Of a DNA stretch of 64,000 bases, positions 27,201-38,921 are shown one piece after another (position 1 is the stretch's first letter; every line of letters starts with the position of its first letter). The DNA comes from Mastigias papua. Taxonomy: Eukaryota > Cnidaria > Scyphozoa > Rhizostomeae > Mastigiidae. Below the pieces are notes generated by a model. The model did not search any database and had not been told where the DNA came from. It saw nothing but the letters and a program-made list of their open reading frames with translations. Position numbers and translations under genes: made by a program. Location of the stretch: positions 21,129,185-21,193,184 of the forward strand of contig OZ025267.1 of the NCBI GenBank assembly GCA_964019165.1, read 5' to 3'.

Positions 27201-28395
27201 TTCTCTATTATGTGCAAGCTACCTCTCTAAAAAGGGTCAGGCATTCTCTTTCAAGAATACCATTCAACAAAATCAACCAAGTTTCCTCTTATTCAACTAT
27301 TCAAAAAGTAGATATGTTCAATATTAATTGATTTTGGACCCCTTTTCCCCCTTGTATGCTTTTGTACATTTTCGTGGTACCCTATCCCCAGGTGTATGTG
27401 CTTGTAAGTCATCACCCTGCAACCTAAATATTTGAACCTATTGTTTATCTCATCATTTTCAAAGTTTGCAAAATTTAATGCATACCCAAGAAACCTAAAA
27501 TTAAGGTCTTTCTTCATTAGAATGATATTGCGTGTATTATTTTTAAATAATAGTTTCATTCATATAGGATGCTTTGCAAGTACTTGGTGTTTGAAAAGTA
27601 TATGGGTGTACATACATTTTTTGGAAAGACCCCCTCCCCTTGTATGTTGTTGTATGCTTCTGGGGGTACCCCTTTCAGAGCATACATACAGCTTGAATTG
27701 CCCCCAATTGAATTTCAATACAGACATACCATGACCTAGTCTTGCAATAATGAATGCTAAATTAGGGCACAATATTCTCTAATTAAAATAATATGACACA
27801 AAGATTTTATAGAAGTCCAATCCAGGGGTTTTATAGACATAAGATACTATACCTCACTCTGAGTAACCAAAGATTCTATGTCCATTCTTTGCCTTCTATA
27901 TGGTATTTGCTTTCGTCGCCCACCGGGCGTCTCTACTATAGCATGCAGGTTCTTCTCCTGCAATTCCTGTATTTTCTCTGTCCTGGACCTCACATCTTTC
28001 TCCAATGCTCGTACTTTATGTACATATTGCGAGTTAAGAAACTTCAAATCCGAATTTTCATGTTCCAGCTTCCTGACCGTTTCCTTCAAGTCCTTTAGTT
28101 TGCTATCAGAGTCTTCTTTCTGCCTGATAAGTTCCAAATGAAGTTCGTTGTTTTCTTTTACAAGTTTGGCATTATCACTTCGATATGTTTCATTGAAATC
28201 TTGTCCACCAACATTACTATTTTCACTAATATTTCGTCGACTGATTTGTTGTTTGGCGTTCTTCAGGCTTTCTGTTGTGTGAATAAGGTCACTGAAAATT
28301 TTTTCAACCAGAGGAACAGATTCTATTCCTAAAGGTTGCCTGTAGCCAAGTTGATCTAGGCGTCTACGTAAATTAGTGAACTTGCGTTCGGCCAT
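6302..28395 (-). CDS. CEP135: Centrosomal protein of 135 kDa (CEP135/Bld10), 27-exon gene
   Basis: This is a coiled-coil scaffold of the centriole cartwheel and pinwheel, needed for centriole assembly. The first exon encodes the conserved N-terminus (RRLDQLGYRQPLGIESVPL, then VEKIFSDLIHTTESL). A late exon has RELCVKLDQARDSL and the last ones SEKYERERQSQELRR, both close to vertebrate CEP135. Exons, 5' to 3': 28395-27853, 26621-26466, 25548-25420, 24993-24778, 24031-23966, 23134-22984, 21272-21205, 20637-20494, 20262-20137, 19857-19765, 19513-19451, 18606-18436, 18006-17929, 16710-16443, 15764-15610, 13985-13930, 13491-13323, 12774-12664, 11987-11856, 11261-11109, 9198-9088, 8563-8510, 8314-8252, 7956-7871, 7593-7489, 6948-6917 (a 32-base exon), 6525-6302. 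Every junction is GT-AG and all phases agree: 3723 bases, 1240 residues, against about 1140 in human. The Ser/Pro-rich tail end is the least certain part, since a GTGAGG donor at 6355 could add a further exon. Confidence 0.9.
7988..8088. repeat. (TG)n microsatellite in a CEP135 intron
   Basis: About 50 TG units, interrupted once by an A at 8077. It lies in the intron between exons 8314-8252 and 7956-7871. The poly-Cys/Val open frames over it are artefacts. Confidence 0.97.
9334..9822. mobile_element. 489-bp MITE with TA target duplication and 17-bp internal repeats
   Basis: The ends CCGTATTTTCTTGAATAGAA and its inverted copy lie directly inside TA dinucleotides (9332-9333 and 9823-9824), the signature of a mariner/Tc1-type target. 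Inside both ends sit tandem copies of GGCGGCTTCTATTCAAG or a variant with CGAG (about 9385-9450 and 9690-9810). There is no transposase. It lies in a CEP135 intron. Confidence 0.8.
10358..10510. mobile_element. 153-bp hAT-like MITE
   Basis: Inverted ends CAGGGACGCAGGAA and TTCCTACGTCCCTG; subterminal GGGGGCC and CCCACTTTTTAG repeat on both sides. The flanking 8-mers ATCCAGGG and ATGTAGGG match at six of eight positions, consistent with a worn 8-bp duplication. Confidence 0.65.
17670..17870. mobile_element. About 200-bp MITE in a CEP135 intron
   Basis: Inverted ends ATAGCATACCCGCCAAATGT and ACATTTGGGGGCTGTGCTAT. Internal parts such as ATGCGTTCCACA and AGACCTGA also appear near 4440-4600, so this is a family with at least two copies here. 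No coding capacity. Confidence 0.65.
19125..19350. repeat. 20-bp minisatellite in a CEP135 intron
   Basis: Copies of GAAGAACAGATGAGCAGAAG recur at a 20-bp step, with T/C and G/T variants. The Ser/Cys/Leu-rich antisense open frames over it are repeat artefacts. Confidence 0.9.
21400..21810. repeat. 20-21-bp minisatellite with 61-bp higher-order unit
   Basis: GATTGGAATCGATCACCAA-type units repeat throughout. Towards the right they are grouped: TTGGAATCGATCATC (or a one-base variant) recurs at 21571, 21632, 21714 and 21775, so the step is 61, 82 and 61 bases (three subunits, or four). It is intronic to CEP135. Confidence 0.9.
24196..24252. repeat. (GATT)n microsatellite in a CEP135 intron
   Basis: About 13 GATT units with a single C substitution near the right end. 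Confidence 0.95.
24522..24655. repeat. Dispersed repeat, copy 2 (see 2008-2170)
   Basis: Shares TTCATGAAA, TTTCGCGCGAG and CATAGTGAGGGAAGACAAT with the copy near 2.0 kb, in the same order and orientation. It sits in a CEP135 intron. Confidence 0.7.
27330..27735. repeat. Degenerate repeated block in the first CEP135 intron
   Basis: Two related stretches share CCCCTTGTATG, GGTACCC and GTGTATG-type words: 27335-27415 and 27600-27690. This looks like old repeat sequence; no exon fits here. Confidence 0.4.
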
Positions 28396-31300
28396 GTTTT
28401 GGTCTATTATGGAAATATGGATATATGGGCCTACACCAAAACAAGCCGATGCAAAATTCTTTAAATGTTTTGAACAAATCGCAGTAAACGTAGTAGATAA
28501 ATATACTCAGCATTCAAATGTTAACAGTATTGTCTAGATAGCAGGTCATCAATAAGCGGGTATGTATCCAATTTAAACTCACTGCATGCGATTGATCAAA
28601 TTGTTTCACCTGCAACCATCTTTACTTATGGAAATTCAAAGTGGCGCGCTAGAGGAAACGGTTTCAAGTCGCTCCTCCACAGCTCTATGCTATCAACCTC
28701 TTAGTGCTTAGAACGGGAGCCTCCATGACCGTAGAGACCCAACTAAAACTTGCTATCAGGTTCTGAAACTGCACACGGTCAGGTTCCAAGTTTTATGTTT
28801 TCTTCCTAGTTATGTTTTCTTCCTAGTTGCTCAGTAGCCTCAGGTGGTCCCTTGTGACATCCATGCCTCAACTAAGTAAAGGAAATGCCCCTTGGGAATG
28901 GGGAGTGTTGCTCCCATAGAGAAACACTCGTTTAAGGAAAGGATGGTATAAACTGCATCCAACTGAATAACCTTGAAGAGCACTTCCATCATAATATCCT
29001 TGAATTCAATATTCAGAAAAACTCAAATGAAAACTAAACGGATACATGTTTCAGGCCTGTAGACACTGGGGGCAGGGGGGCATTGCCCCCAATAATTCAC
29101 CGAGGTTGTATATAGAAGTATACTACACAGTACTTTTTAATCATTTTTCAGTTCAGTTCCACTCAATCTTGAACCTAGAAGCACCATAATACAGATATAT
29201 GGCATGCAGATATCTTGATTCTGTTGTACGACAAACTGTTAATCTTTTTTCAGTGACGACACGAGTGTTGTAAGAGTGTCTAAGAGTTTCTGCTTGTGTA
29301 GATGGCAACACTTTTAGGAAATGGGGCATTGTTCCTATTGAGTGCATTTCATGTAGCCAATGCCAGATATATGAGTGTGAGAAATGTCTTTTCTTCAATG
29401 TGTTGGTAAGAGATGAGTTTGCCTCTATCATTGGTGTACATGCACGTAGTACCAAAGAGAAAAGACGGTTTAGCTTTTTCCTTTGTCGTTTAAATCTTCA
29501 AATTTCGATGAAACTAGGTTCACTCCTTTTTTATAATAACAATTTTATAAAACCGACAGCCTCAAAGTTGTTGGGAAATTAAGAACAAATTAAGAACAAA
29601 TTGAGGCTGAAGTACTATCGTAAAATGTATTTTTGCACAAAGATGCATGCACTGTCCAATAACATATTAACATGAAATGTCATTCCCTCGTGCAAATAAT
29701 AACTGTTTCATAGGAATCTAATTGTGTCTTGCATATTGTCTAATGTCTAAATTGTCAACACCCCACAAATTTAAGAACAAATTTTATGAACAATTCAGCC
29801 TCAATAAGTTAGAAAAAAACTAAGAACAGCCAGTCTACACCTCAATTTTACTGGTTCTTATAATAAGAAAGAGTGCAGAGGAGCCAGTTTCTCCATCTTA
29901 GCATGAAGATCAATGATGGAAACTGCTTCATTATATTTGCAAAAGGGCCTTTTCCGACGTTCTGGAGGGCGTTACTTTGAAAAATTTTTCTGGGGCAAGC
30001 CCCCAAACCCCCATTTTTCATCGGAACGCCTGTGAAAAACCATTATTTTGGCATATACTTATGGATAACATGTAATGCTCCCCCAGAAAGGATTCTAACT
30101 TGACTTCTACATCTGTGCCCCCCCCCCAATCCGGTTCAGCTGTCTACGGTCCTGACTGTTTATTTTTATAAGAAAACCACTTTACCTGAGCCTCGAACTT
30201 CTTAACTTTCCCTTAAATCGAAACTGAGGTTTTATTAAGACTTTCTTAACTTATACTAGAATAAACTAGCTATAAGAGGTTACCATTTTATACTATAAAA
30301 AATGTTTGATCTCTGTTATCCAGGATTATCAACGAAATGTTTCAATCTGTGCAAATGAGCTTGTAAAGAATGAGCTAATATCGATTTCTGGCACACAAAA
30401 AAGATGAACAATTGAAGTTGAACCCTGTGGTTTTCTTAGCATTTTCTTAAGATTTTGCCCTATTAAGCCTCATTGTCTGACAAAACCTTTTCAAATAAGA
30501 AAGACGTGTATGAACAGCAGCATATTAAATCATTTCTAATCATTCATGTTGATTACATACAAGCTACCTATAAGGAAATCAGAGAAGCAATCTTGAAAGA
30601 AAAGGGTGCCTACTTAATTTCTGTGTTTTAAAATGTGTATCATCTGCCATAAAATTTACCCATAACATTGTCACTGACGATATTGGGACTGCTAGGCTAG
30701 AACTAATGGCATTTTAAATGAAAGCATGATTCTGTTAAACTTGAATACCCTACAAAAATCAGACAAAAAAGATATACCTGTTTGTAGTTATTACATTCTT
30801 ACTTATTGCTACCAATCACATCTAAAATTACGAGAAAAATTCGTAAAAAGTCCCTGTTAAGATTCAATTATAAATTGTATGGTAATGAATGGGTCGCGGA
30901 CAACATTTCGTGCGGGGGCCTGGAGTGGGCAGATCAAAGTTGAAGGCATATAGAGTGTGCTAAAACGAGTGCTAGCGTACATTTGTTATAAAAAGTTGAG
31001 TGCTATAGCCCCCCAGTCCCCCGGCTCCACTGCCCATGTACTACCTCGAAGATATATGTTCTAACTAAAGATACAGTCTTATTGGAATTATTCTTATTAA
31101 AAGACGACAATAGCTCGACCCATGAATAACTTTATTAAAAAACCCCAATTCGGCATTATGAAAGAATGTAGTTTAATACTTCGTTGATGACTCAAAATCT
31201 CAGTTCCCTCTAATCAAGAAGAACACCAGGTGCACACTATACCTATATTCCATTATCATTTTCACTTTGTACGATTTTCCTGCTTCAGCAGACTTTTGAC

Positions 31301-32055
31301 GTCCGTAATGGGGCAGGCTCTGCAAAAGAAGCTTCAAACCAGTGGTATCAAAACCTAATGGAGCTATAAACAGCAATAAACAAAACTATTGGGGTATTCA
31401 TGGTCATGTGTTGGCTGAACTCAAACCTAGTTAACTTTTCTGCAACATATTAAAAGGACAAACTCTAAACAGCAAATCACTCAAATTGTAAGGGCCTAGC
31501 CGATAACCGTAAACTTGCTTTGAATGTACTCCTTTTCTCTCCAGTGTTTTCTTAATGCTCAAATTTTCAATTTCTTGAATACTTCACGAGAGTCTATCCC
31601 AGTTCTGGCTTGCACTGTTAGTAACCCATCATAAGTACTTTTTCAGATATCATCAAAAGCGCCATAACCTCAAGAAACCGAAGGGTAGGTCGAAAGGGTC
31701 CACATAACTGCTAAAACACTATCCATAATACACTTAAATCTCATGGTTTCATATGAAATGTTGCATCGTTATCGCAACGATTTGTTTCAAGGGAAATTAT
31801 CGCAAAGTCTTTGGTGCCAACGATCATATGTAAAAGTTGCAAAGGATCCCAGTACTGGTAAGCAAGCTCGGGGCAATCTTTCCATTTAAATTCTTTGATA
31901 GAAAATCTCGCCTATGGTGGGCAAGGTTGTTTACCGGGGGTGGCTCGCTTTGATGTAAAAAATCATTAGAGGCTACAACCGCGAATCATTTAAGTCTACA
32001 AAATCAAATGAACAATTATACTTCATCCTTTGGCGAACATATTTTATTTTGTTTA
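28396..32055. other. Intergenic stretch between CEP135 and the HEPN/NB-ARC gene
   Basis: No supported gene. CEP135 transcription probably starts within the first few hundred bases on the right of its ATG. Short C- or G-rich palindromic pieces (29060-29090, 29945-30040, 30900-31030) look like remnants of MITEs similar to those at 10.36 and 40.8 kb. The remaining open frames are short and unconserved in appearance. Confidence 0.5.
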
Positions 32056-35000
32056 TTATCTGATAAGTTCCTCTAACTGTTTTTTATAGCTAGATAACTC
32101 ATTTCTGAAGTTCGATCCAATATCGTTGAAGATATCCAAGGCTCTATATGCGTCCTCTTGTCTTATTCGCATATCTCGTACATCGCTGCGTATCTTTAAT
32201 GAGAAGATGGCTAAAAACAGGAATTCTAGTTTCTTCCTCACACCTAATGCTATCTGAGAATCTCGAAGACGATCATAAATAAACTTGCAAATATTATAAT
32301 TCTCTGTCTGAGACGAGCAGTCCAACTCATTTGAAAATAGGCTGTCTGCAATGTCAACGACAAACTGATAGTCCCAACCAGTATTAAGGCTTCCATCTGC
32401 AAAATGTCGGTGAAGAAACTGCAAGTATTTGCCAAACTTAAAACATTCAACGTTGTTAAACTTAAGTATGAATTTAACCATCTCAAATTTAACCCGAGGA
32501 AAAGACAAACAGTCACGTAGAAATGCCTCATACCTCCTCTCGAGTTCATCCTGCATTCCTTCTGCTCTCATATACTTTGTAACTTTGACTAGCAATGTCT
32601 TCTGTCTTATCTTCTCTTGCTCATCTACCGGGCTCTTTGTACGTTCAATAGCGCGTAGTGTTTTTTTCTCCTTATCGTTTAACTTATGTGACATAGTCAA
32701 TGTATGCCTAGCATATTGTACGAGATCAATTCGTCTTAAACAATGACCAGCGTTCAATGATACATGCTTAGACCAGTGCCATAGATTATTTTCAAGCCGA
32801 GTAATGACATCATCCTTCATGTTACGCTTTTCCAATAGTAAGCCCTCTACATATTCAAAAGCCATCTTCAGATCATCAACAGCTTTCTTTGACTCTTCCA
32901 TAATTTTTCTTTCATCTGCTTCCCTCTCATAGATCTTTATTTGATAATCAAACTTATGGCGAACCAGCTTTAATAAACCTTCGCATGGCTCGGGCTGATG
33001 AAGCAGAAAAGCTGTCACTTTGTCATAGATAATTGGAGTATTCCTAGAGACCTTTGACACGATTAACGACCATAATATCTGATTACCCTCACTCTGCTCT
33101 ATCAGTTTTGAGTACCTCTGCATCAGTTCATTGTCTTCTGCTTCTCTTGGCAACCGCTGGCTAATTCGGTTTAGATAGAACATTTCTCGTAGCAGTCCCT
33201 CGTCGCATGGATCGCAGTGAAAATTTACCAACGTTTGAAGTTCATCTTTCTTATCACGATTAATAAATGAACAACTATCCAAAATCTCGAGCGCCTTTTC
33301 GGCGAATTCCTTTCTCTTACTGAGAAGTAGCACGTGATTGTACCTTAATGCAGCTCGCATTTGCCATTGGTATAAATGCTTCCTAACATCCTTCCTTAAA
33401 GCCATACTGCCATTACCAACACTTGTTTCCCCAGAACTCTCCAAATTCCACAACTTTTCCAACTTCGTAATGGCATCTGTTAAGATTGATAGTTTTTCTT
33501 TCTCGCACTCGAGGAAGTCTTCTTCTTTCATGTCTACATCAGATGGATTCAAATCTAGTTTTATTGCTTCTTCCATCAAAGGCAAAGCTGATGCGCATAA
33601 GTTGTTGGCCTTAAAAAAGAGCTCTCTGACTTCTACAATCTTAGATTTATCGACCTTAAGAAGAGATCCCAAAGCTCGGCACTGGAATCTGATATCAGAG
33701 AAATCCTTGCAACGGTCTAGGACACTTTCAAGCAGACTGATACCTTCTTCCTTCTCCTCTTCAATACCTGATTCGATAAGAAATCTTCCTTTATCAAGTA
33801 AACATGATCCGAATTTTTTGTTATTTCTTAACGACATAGATTCAGCTAATTCGATGGCATTGTCAAATGCTAGTCTTGCTTGACCCCTGTCTCCATCTTG
33901 CCAGAACAGCTTACCTAGCTGGTTGTAGCAATCAATTGTAAGCCAATTCTTCCCGAAAGACTCTTGACATATTTTTAGAGCCTCTTTAAAGGCATCAATG
34001 CAGTCCTTCTTCATACCTCTAAACTTTTGTCCCTTTTTCAGCCAACTTCCTTTCAACTTGTGAATCTTATGATTGAAGTAGGCCCTCATAATCGAACATT
34101 CCAAGTTGCTGATGCTTTTGCTGAGTGCATCCAAGTCACCGTTGATATGGGAGAAATCTCCCTCCACGTGCTTATTTCGAGACGACATATAAATTTTCGT
34201 TGCTATGGACCGCTTCTCCATCAAAGCCCTTCCATACACATCTGGCTCTAGATCCTTGTATAGATCATCGATTTCCTTATCAAAATATTTCATATGCAAG
34301 TCATAGCGACAGCACCAGATGCTCTTCTTTAGGCCTTCAGCTACCAAAACCTCGCAACTTTCAAAGAATTTAAGTAGTAATGAGGGACTTGTTATGTCGA
34401 TGCAAAATAAGGAAGTTGCAATGTAGTCGGGAGTCTCTCTTTCCAATACCTTAGAGATATCTTCCTTGAGAAATGAAGTGCAGTTACGCTCTTCAAAGCC
34501 GCTGCCAACTTGTCTCATCATATAAAAAAAGTTATGCTGTTCAGCTTCAAACTCCTTCAAGCACTCTATGTAGTTGTCCTTCTTCAAAGCCTCTTTTGCC
34601 AAAATGAATAGCTCTTTCGTGTACAACGTGTAAAAGGCTAATTCATACTGTTTCCCTTTACCCTCCTTCCAAAATTTAGTCCTGATGTACTGACGAAAAA
34701 ACGGATGGATGTTAAAAAAGCCATTTTTGGAAGTCTCTTCTTGATTGCTATCATCTACTCGGAAGTCATCTTGTATTAAACTATGAGTCTTCAGCAAATT
34801 GAACAGCAATGGTTTAACCTTCCCATCCTTCAAAACATCTGACAACTTGTTCATGTACTTGTACGAAAATCTGCTTGGAAAAACTACCAATAATGAAAGT
34901 AGAAGTTGCAATTCCTCCTTTTTCTCTCCAAGGTGTTTCAACGATAGATCAAAAAATTTGTGCAAACGTCTTTCCACGTTTAAATTTTCCAACGGGTCTT

Positions 35001-36774
35001 GTTTCAAATCATTTAAGTAATCTTCTATCATTTCTTTGCAATCCATTTGTTTAACGTTGGAGCAAATCATTCGCAATGCTATAGGAAGACCACAGCTTAC
35101 ACCAACAATATCATTAATTCTTGTTTCTATATCAAAGCCTACCTTCGACATCAGCTCTAAACGGATGAATTCCTCACTTTCTTCATCTGATAAGATTTTC
35201 AGTTTCATATCATGAAGAAGTGTGTCTTCGTCCGAAGCATTATACACACGGGTTGTGAAAACGGCACGAATTGATTCTCTTGAATTATTACGGATTAAAC
35301 GAGATAGTTCTGTGTAAGTGCTTGATCGACATGACACATCTTCCGATGCAATTAAATCATCAGCGTTGTCAAAAATCAATAAAGCAGTTTTACCACTTGC
35401 AGTGATTAATTCAAATTTGTTGATAAGGAACTGGACAATATCATTTTTCATAGAAATTGTATCAACTGTAAACTCCTGTAAGATTTTTTGTGCTGTATCT
35501 TCCAGTGAAGGAGGATCAGATGGTATATCTCTCATATTTATCCATACAACATAGTTGTACGTATCTTCAAACATGGAATGGCCTAATTCAGTTGCTAGCG
35601 AAGACTTACCATAGCACGGTCCACCTGTAATGATAAGAAAATTCTCGTCTTTTGACAGTATTTCTCGAGATTCTTCAATTTCTTTCTCTCTGCCAACAAA
35701 GTTTCTAATTCTGCCTGGCAGTTGACAAAGGTTATCCTGATTTTCTTTCAATGCTGAAATGACAAAAACAAGAAAAAATTAGAAAGTGAAGTGCAAGATG
35801 AAATGCAAAGCAAAACTGTACTCAAGTGACCGTGGTCGACCGGTCAAGTATACTGGACATTGATCGAGGACCTACACACTTTGGAAGACTCGCTCTGTTC
35901 CTTACAAAAAGTTTATGCCTCCGTAAGACGTTAGCTTCTAAACAAAATCATAAGTCTCAAGAGTTCCAGGATTTCTGCAGTATTGTTCCTGTTGTGTAAA
36001 GCCTAAGTTCCAAGACTTTGACAATTTTCTATGTCAAATTTACTTGCTCGTGTAGATGGTCAAACGGTTTCAGCTTCAAATGACAATTTTTCATTGACAA
36101 GTAGATTTGCCCGTGTAAATTAGCAACACCTTTCTTTGACAAGTTTTTACTGTCCTAACAGTTAGCGGTATTTGAAAGCTAGCCTTACTCTTTGCGTCTC
36201 TCTGATTTTGAGTTCCGCTGACTTTCGCGACTTTGAAGAGCTTCTAAAACTATTGATGTGACTTGGCTACTCTCAAGCATCCTACTGGCAGCCATCAGGA
36301 TAAACAACAATTGGCGTGAAGAGCTTGGCCATGCTAGATGTGAGGTATCTGAGGTCTGGGACTTAGTAAAACTTGTCAAATTTATTTGCCAAGCCGTTTA
36401 CATGAGCAATTTTACATATGACAATTTTTTATATGACAAGTACGCTTGTCCAAAAGCTGGCATGTCAGTTTTTGAACAAGTACACATGTCATATGAAAAC
36501 TGTCATATGGCTCCATCTATACGAGCAAATAAAATTTTTCATAGAAAAAATTGTCATGGAATATTGCTCGTGGAATTCAGGCTTAACACACAATTCTCCC
36601 CGTTGTCGGTCACTTTTACATAATGAACGGGCCCGTCAAGTTTGTGGCCCAGGCGCAAGTGAATCTTTCAGTCTGCCCCTGAATGCACTTGCGTCAAAGA
36701 TGAAGTTAATAATTCAAATGCACTTAGAGCTTTACATTAATCTGAGCTTCTGCAGCATGTTCCGTAGAGAAGCC

Positions 36775-36820
<46 letters not shown>

Positions 36821-37864
36821 ATTTAACGTGCAGCTTTATGTATTTTGAGTCACAGCAGACTGCCAGAGAGGAATGTAAGTGTTACTGCATTATCCAATCA
36901 TGCCACAATTAAGTGGTGGTGCCAGCTGCAAAAATGTGGGGGGACAGGGTCAAGAGGTCCGTAAATGCATTGAGCCACATCCTATTACATTCTTTTATGT
37001 ATTTTTGTTTTTCTTTTCTTTCTTTTCTAGAATATTGATATTTTAAGTAACTTTTAAATGTAAATTAAGTCAGTTATATTTCAGTTTACGCACGGCACAT
37101 TGTAAAACCAGTTTATTACTGAATGTACTATTTACTCTGTTGAAAAAATAAAAATGAAATGAAATGAAATCTAGTAATACACTCGAAAATGCAAATAATA
37201 CAGAACCCCGTGGAAATGACAAACAATACTCAGGTGATATCACAGAATCAATATTCTTAAATCACCGCTTATATTACACCTAATCTCTTCTTTCTTTGAC
37301 AAATCTATCAATAAGTAACTTACCTTTCTTCCTGTCTTTTTGCAATTGAGCCTTGAGCTTCTTTATCTCTTCAGTTGAGATAGAGGCTGTTTCAATTCTC
37401 TCAACAATATCAGTTGGCCATTTCAGCTTCCGATATTCTCCCTGCAAATCTAAAAAGAATTTTTCCTTTTCGTCCTTACTGAGGATTCCCTTATATCTGT
37501 GAAAAACCAAGTTTCTTTGGCGTCTTAATGCACAAATGCTTTTCTTCTCTGTTCCATCAGCTACAATCAATATTGCTTCAAAAAGACAAGTGGCATCCCA
37601 TTTATTGGTATCTCCAGATTTTAAGAGACGGGTCTTTTCTTCGTCTAACTGAAATTGTTTCGTCTTGCCTTGTGTCTTGGGTTTTGTCTTGCGTTCTGCC
37701 CACAATGCTTGGCCATCAGTACTGCAGTCACTCCAAGCCAGTTGATTCATACCTTTTATTGCATTCCATGATTTTTTGAAGAAATCACGTAATTTTGGCT
37801 GCAAATCATCATCAATAACTTTTCTCGCTCTCAGCAGATTTTCCTCCTCTTCTGTAAGTTCCAT
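32056..37864 (-). CDS. HEPN (DZIP3-like) / NB-ARC / TPR STAND-class protein, two coding exons
   Basis: Exon 1 (37864-37324) ends at GTAAGT. Exon 2 (35753-32056) starts after TTTCAG. The split codon joins in phase, giving 4239 bases and 1412 residues. Residues about 10-130 look like a DZIP3-type HEPN domain with the R-x4-H motif RNLVFH at 117-122. An NB-ARC ATPase follows: Walker A GGPCYGKSS at about 224-232, Walker B LLIFDNADD near 305, TTR near 348, GLPIAL near 402. The C-terminal 900 residues are helical, with TPR-like stretches (for example the pair around YNQLGKLFWQDGDRGQARLA). STAND proteins of this layout act as ligand-triggered switches, often in innate immunity; the ligand here is unknown. 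HEPN domains with this motif can be ribonucleases, but activity is not shown. The antisense open frames inside are shadows. Confidence 0.85.
36781..36817. repeat. (GA)n microsatellite
   Basis: About 18 GA units in the single intron (35754-37323) of the HEPN/NB-ARC gene. The rest of that intron shows nothing I can support. Confidence 0.95.
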
Positions 37865-38226
37865 AGTATTCTAATGCCCACATTTATCAATTCAGCTCAA
37901 TTGTGTATTGAATTTCTCTTGAGCTTTTCATCTGAACAAATTGTACGAGTTGGTAAGAATCACTGAAAAAAAGCAACAAAGAAACGATTGATTTACAATA
38001 TCATTTCCTAATTTACTTCTTTGTCATATGCTATCGTTTGCTAATCCCCTTCAAAATTGCTAAACATGGTCAGTTTTATAACAATTCATTAATTTCCTTC
38101 TTCGGCACATTTCTTGAATGTAATTCCAATGTACAACTTCACATTGTTACCGAATACTCATGAGTCCCGAATAAGCACGTACCCCCCCCCCCCCCCGTTA
38201 TTATTTTTTAAACAAATCCACCAAGG
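37865..38226. other. 5' flank of the HEPN/NB-ARC gene
   Basis: Upstream of the gene's ATG. It holds a 15-C run (38182-38196) and no coding signal. Confidence 0.4.
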
Positions 38227-38921
38227 CAGGGTTCATGCAGATCATCATCATCATCATCATCATCATATCATATTTTATCACGAACTCCCATCAGCTTAAA
38301 TTACAAAAATTAAAATATAAAAACAAATATATATAACCTACTAATCAACGTCCAATCTAAATAATCTATAACTTACTAATCAATTTACGAGAATGCCAGA
38401 TTGCTGATCTACCTGGGTGTTGTGCTTGGGGAAGGATTTTAATTCTGGAGAAATTCCTTCAGTCTTTTTTTAAAAGTGAAGACATTGAAACTTAATCTTA
38501 TTTGCAATGGAATTTCAAAGCCTGCCTAATATTTTTTCCTGACTTTTCAGACTTTTTCTTGAAAAGGAAGGTGTTTTTTCTGACTACATAAAAGAAATAC
38601 ATATTTTTCCTGACCACCTGGAGTCACAAATGATACGAGCGACTGACCGATCTTCTACAACTAATTAACTGGGCAAATGTTTCTAAATTGGGAAAGAAAA
38701 GGAGGCTCTCTGCCCAACTGGAACAAAAATATCACAAAATGTGCAATGTGTAGTAGAGTTGTCTGTTGAGTGCCAAAGAATTCATCTACATAGATGATAA
38801 GAATTCCTGACATTTTCCTGACTTTCTTTAAGTTTCAAACAAATTTCCCAACTTTTCCTAACTTTTCCTGACTGTCCCTAAAAACAGTTTTCCCTGATTT
38901 TTCCCGACCGTGTGAACCCTG
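38227..38921. mobile_element. 695-bp non-autonomous hAT-like element
   Basis: Ends CAGGGTTCA and its inverted copy TGAACCCTG. The right subterminal part is full of TTTTCCTGACT-type repeats (38530-38900), as in a widespread invertebrate hAT-like MITE family. An (ATC)n run (38241-38266) sits near the left end. No transposase is visible and no clean target duplication is left. Confidence 0.65.

Noticed and set aside
27293..27772. Several 70-100-codon frames in the first CEP135 intron
   Set aside because: They fall in a degenerate repeat block, occur on both strands and match nothing recognisable.
33338..33883. 181-residue plus-strand open frame
   Set aside because: Antisense shadow of the NB-ARC gene exon.
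36185..36912. Open frames within the HEPN/NB-ARC intron as extra exons
   Set aside because: The GTAAGT donor at 37323 and CAG acceptor at 35754 join the flanking exons in phase, and the frames are low-complexity or antisense.
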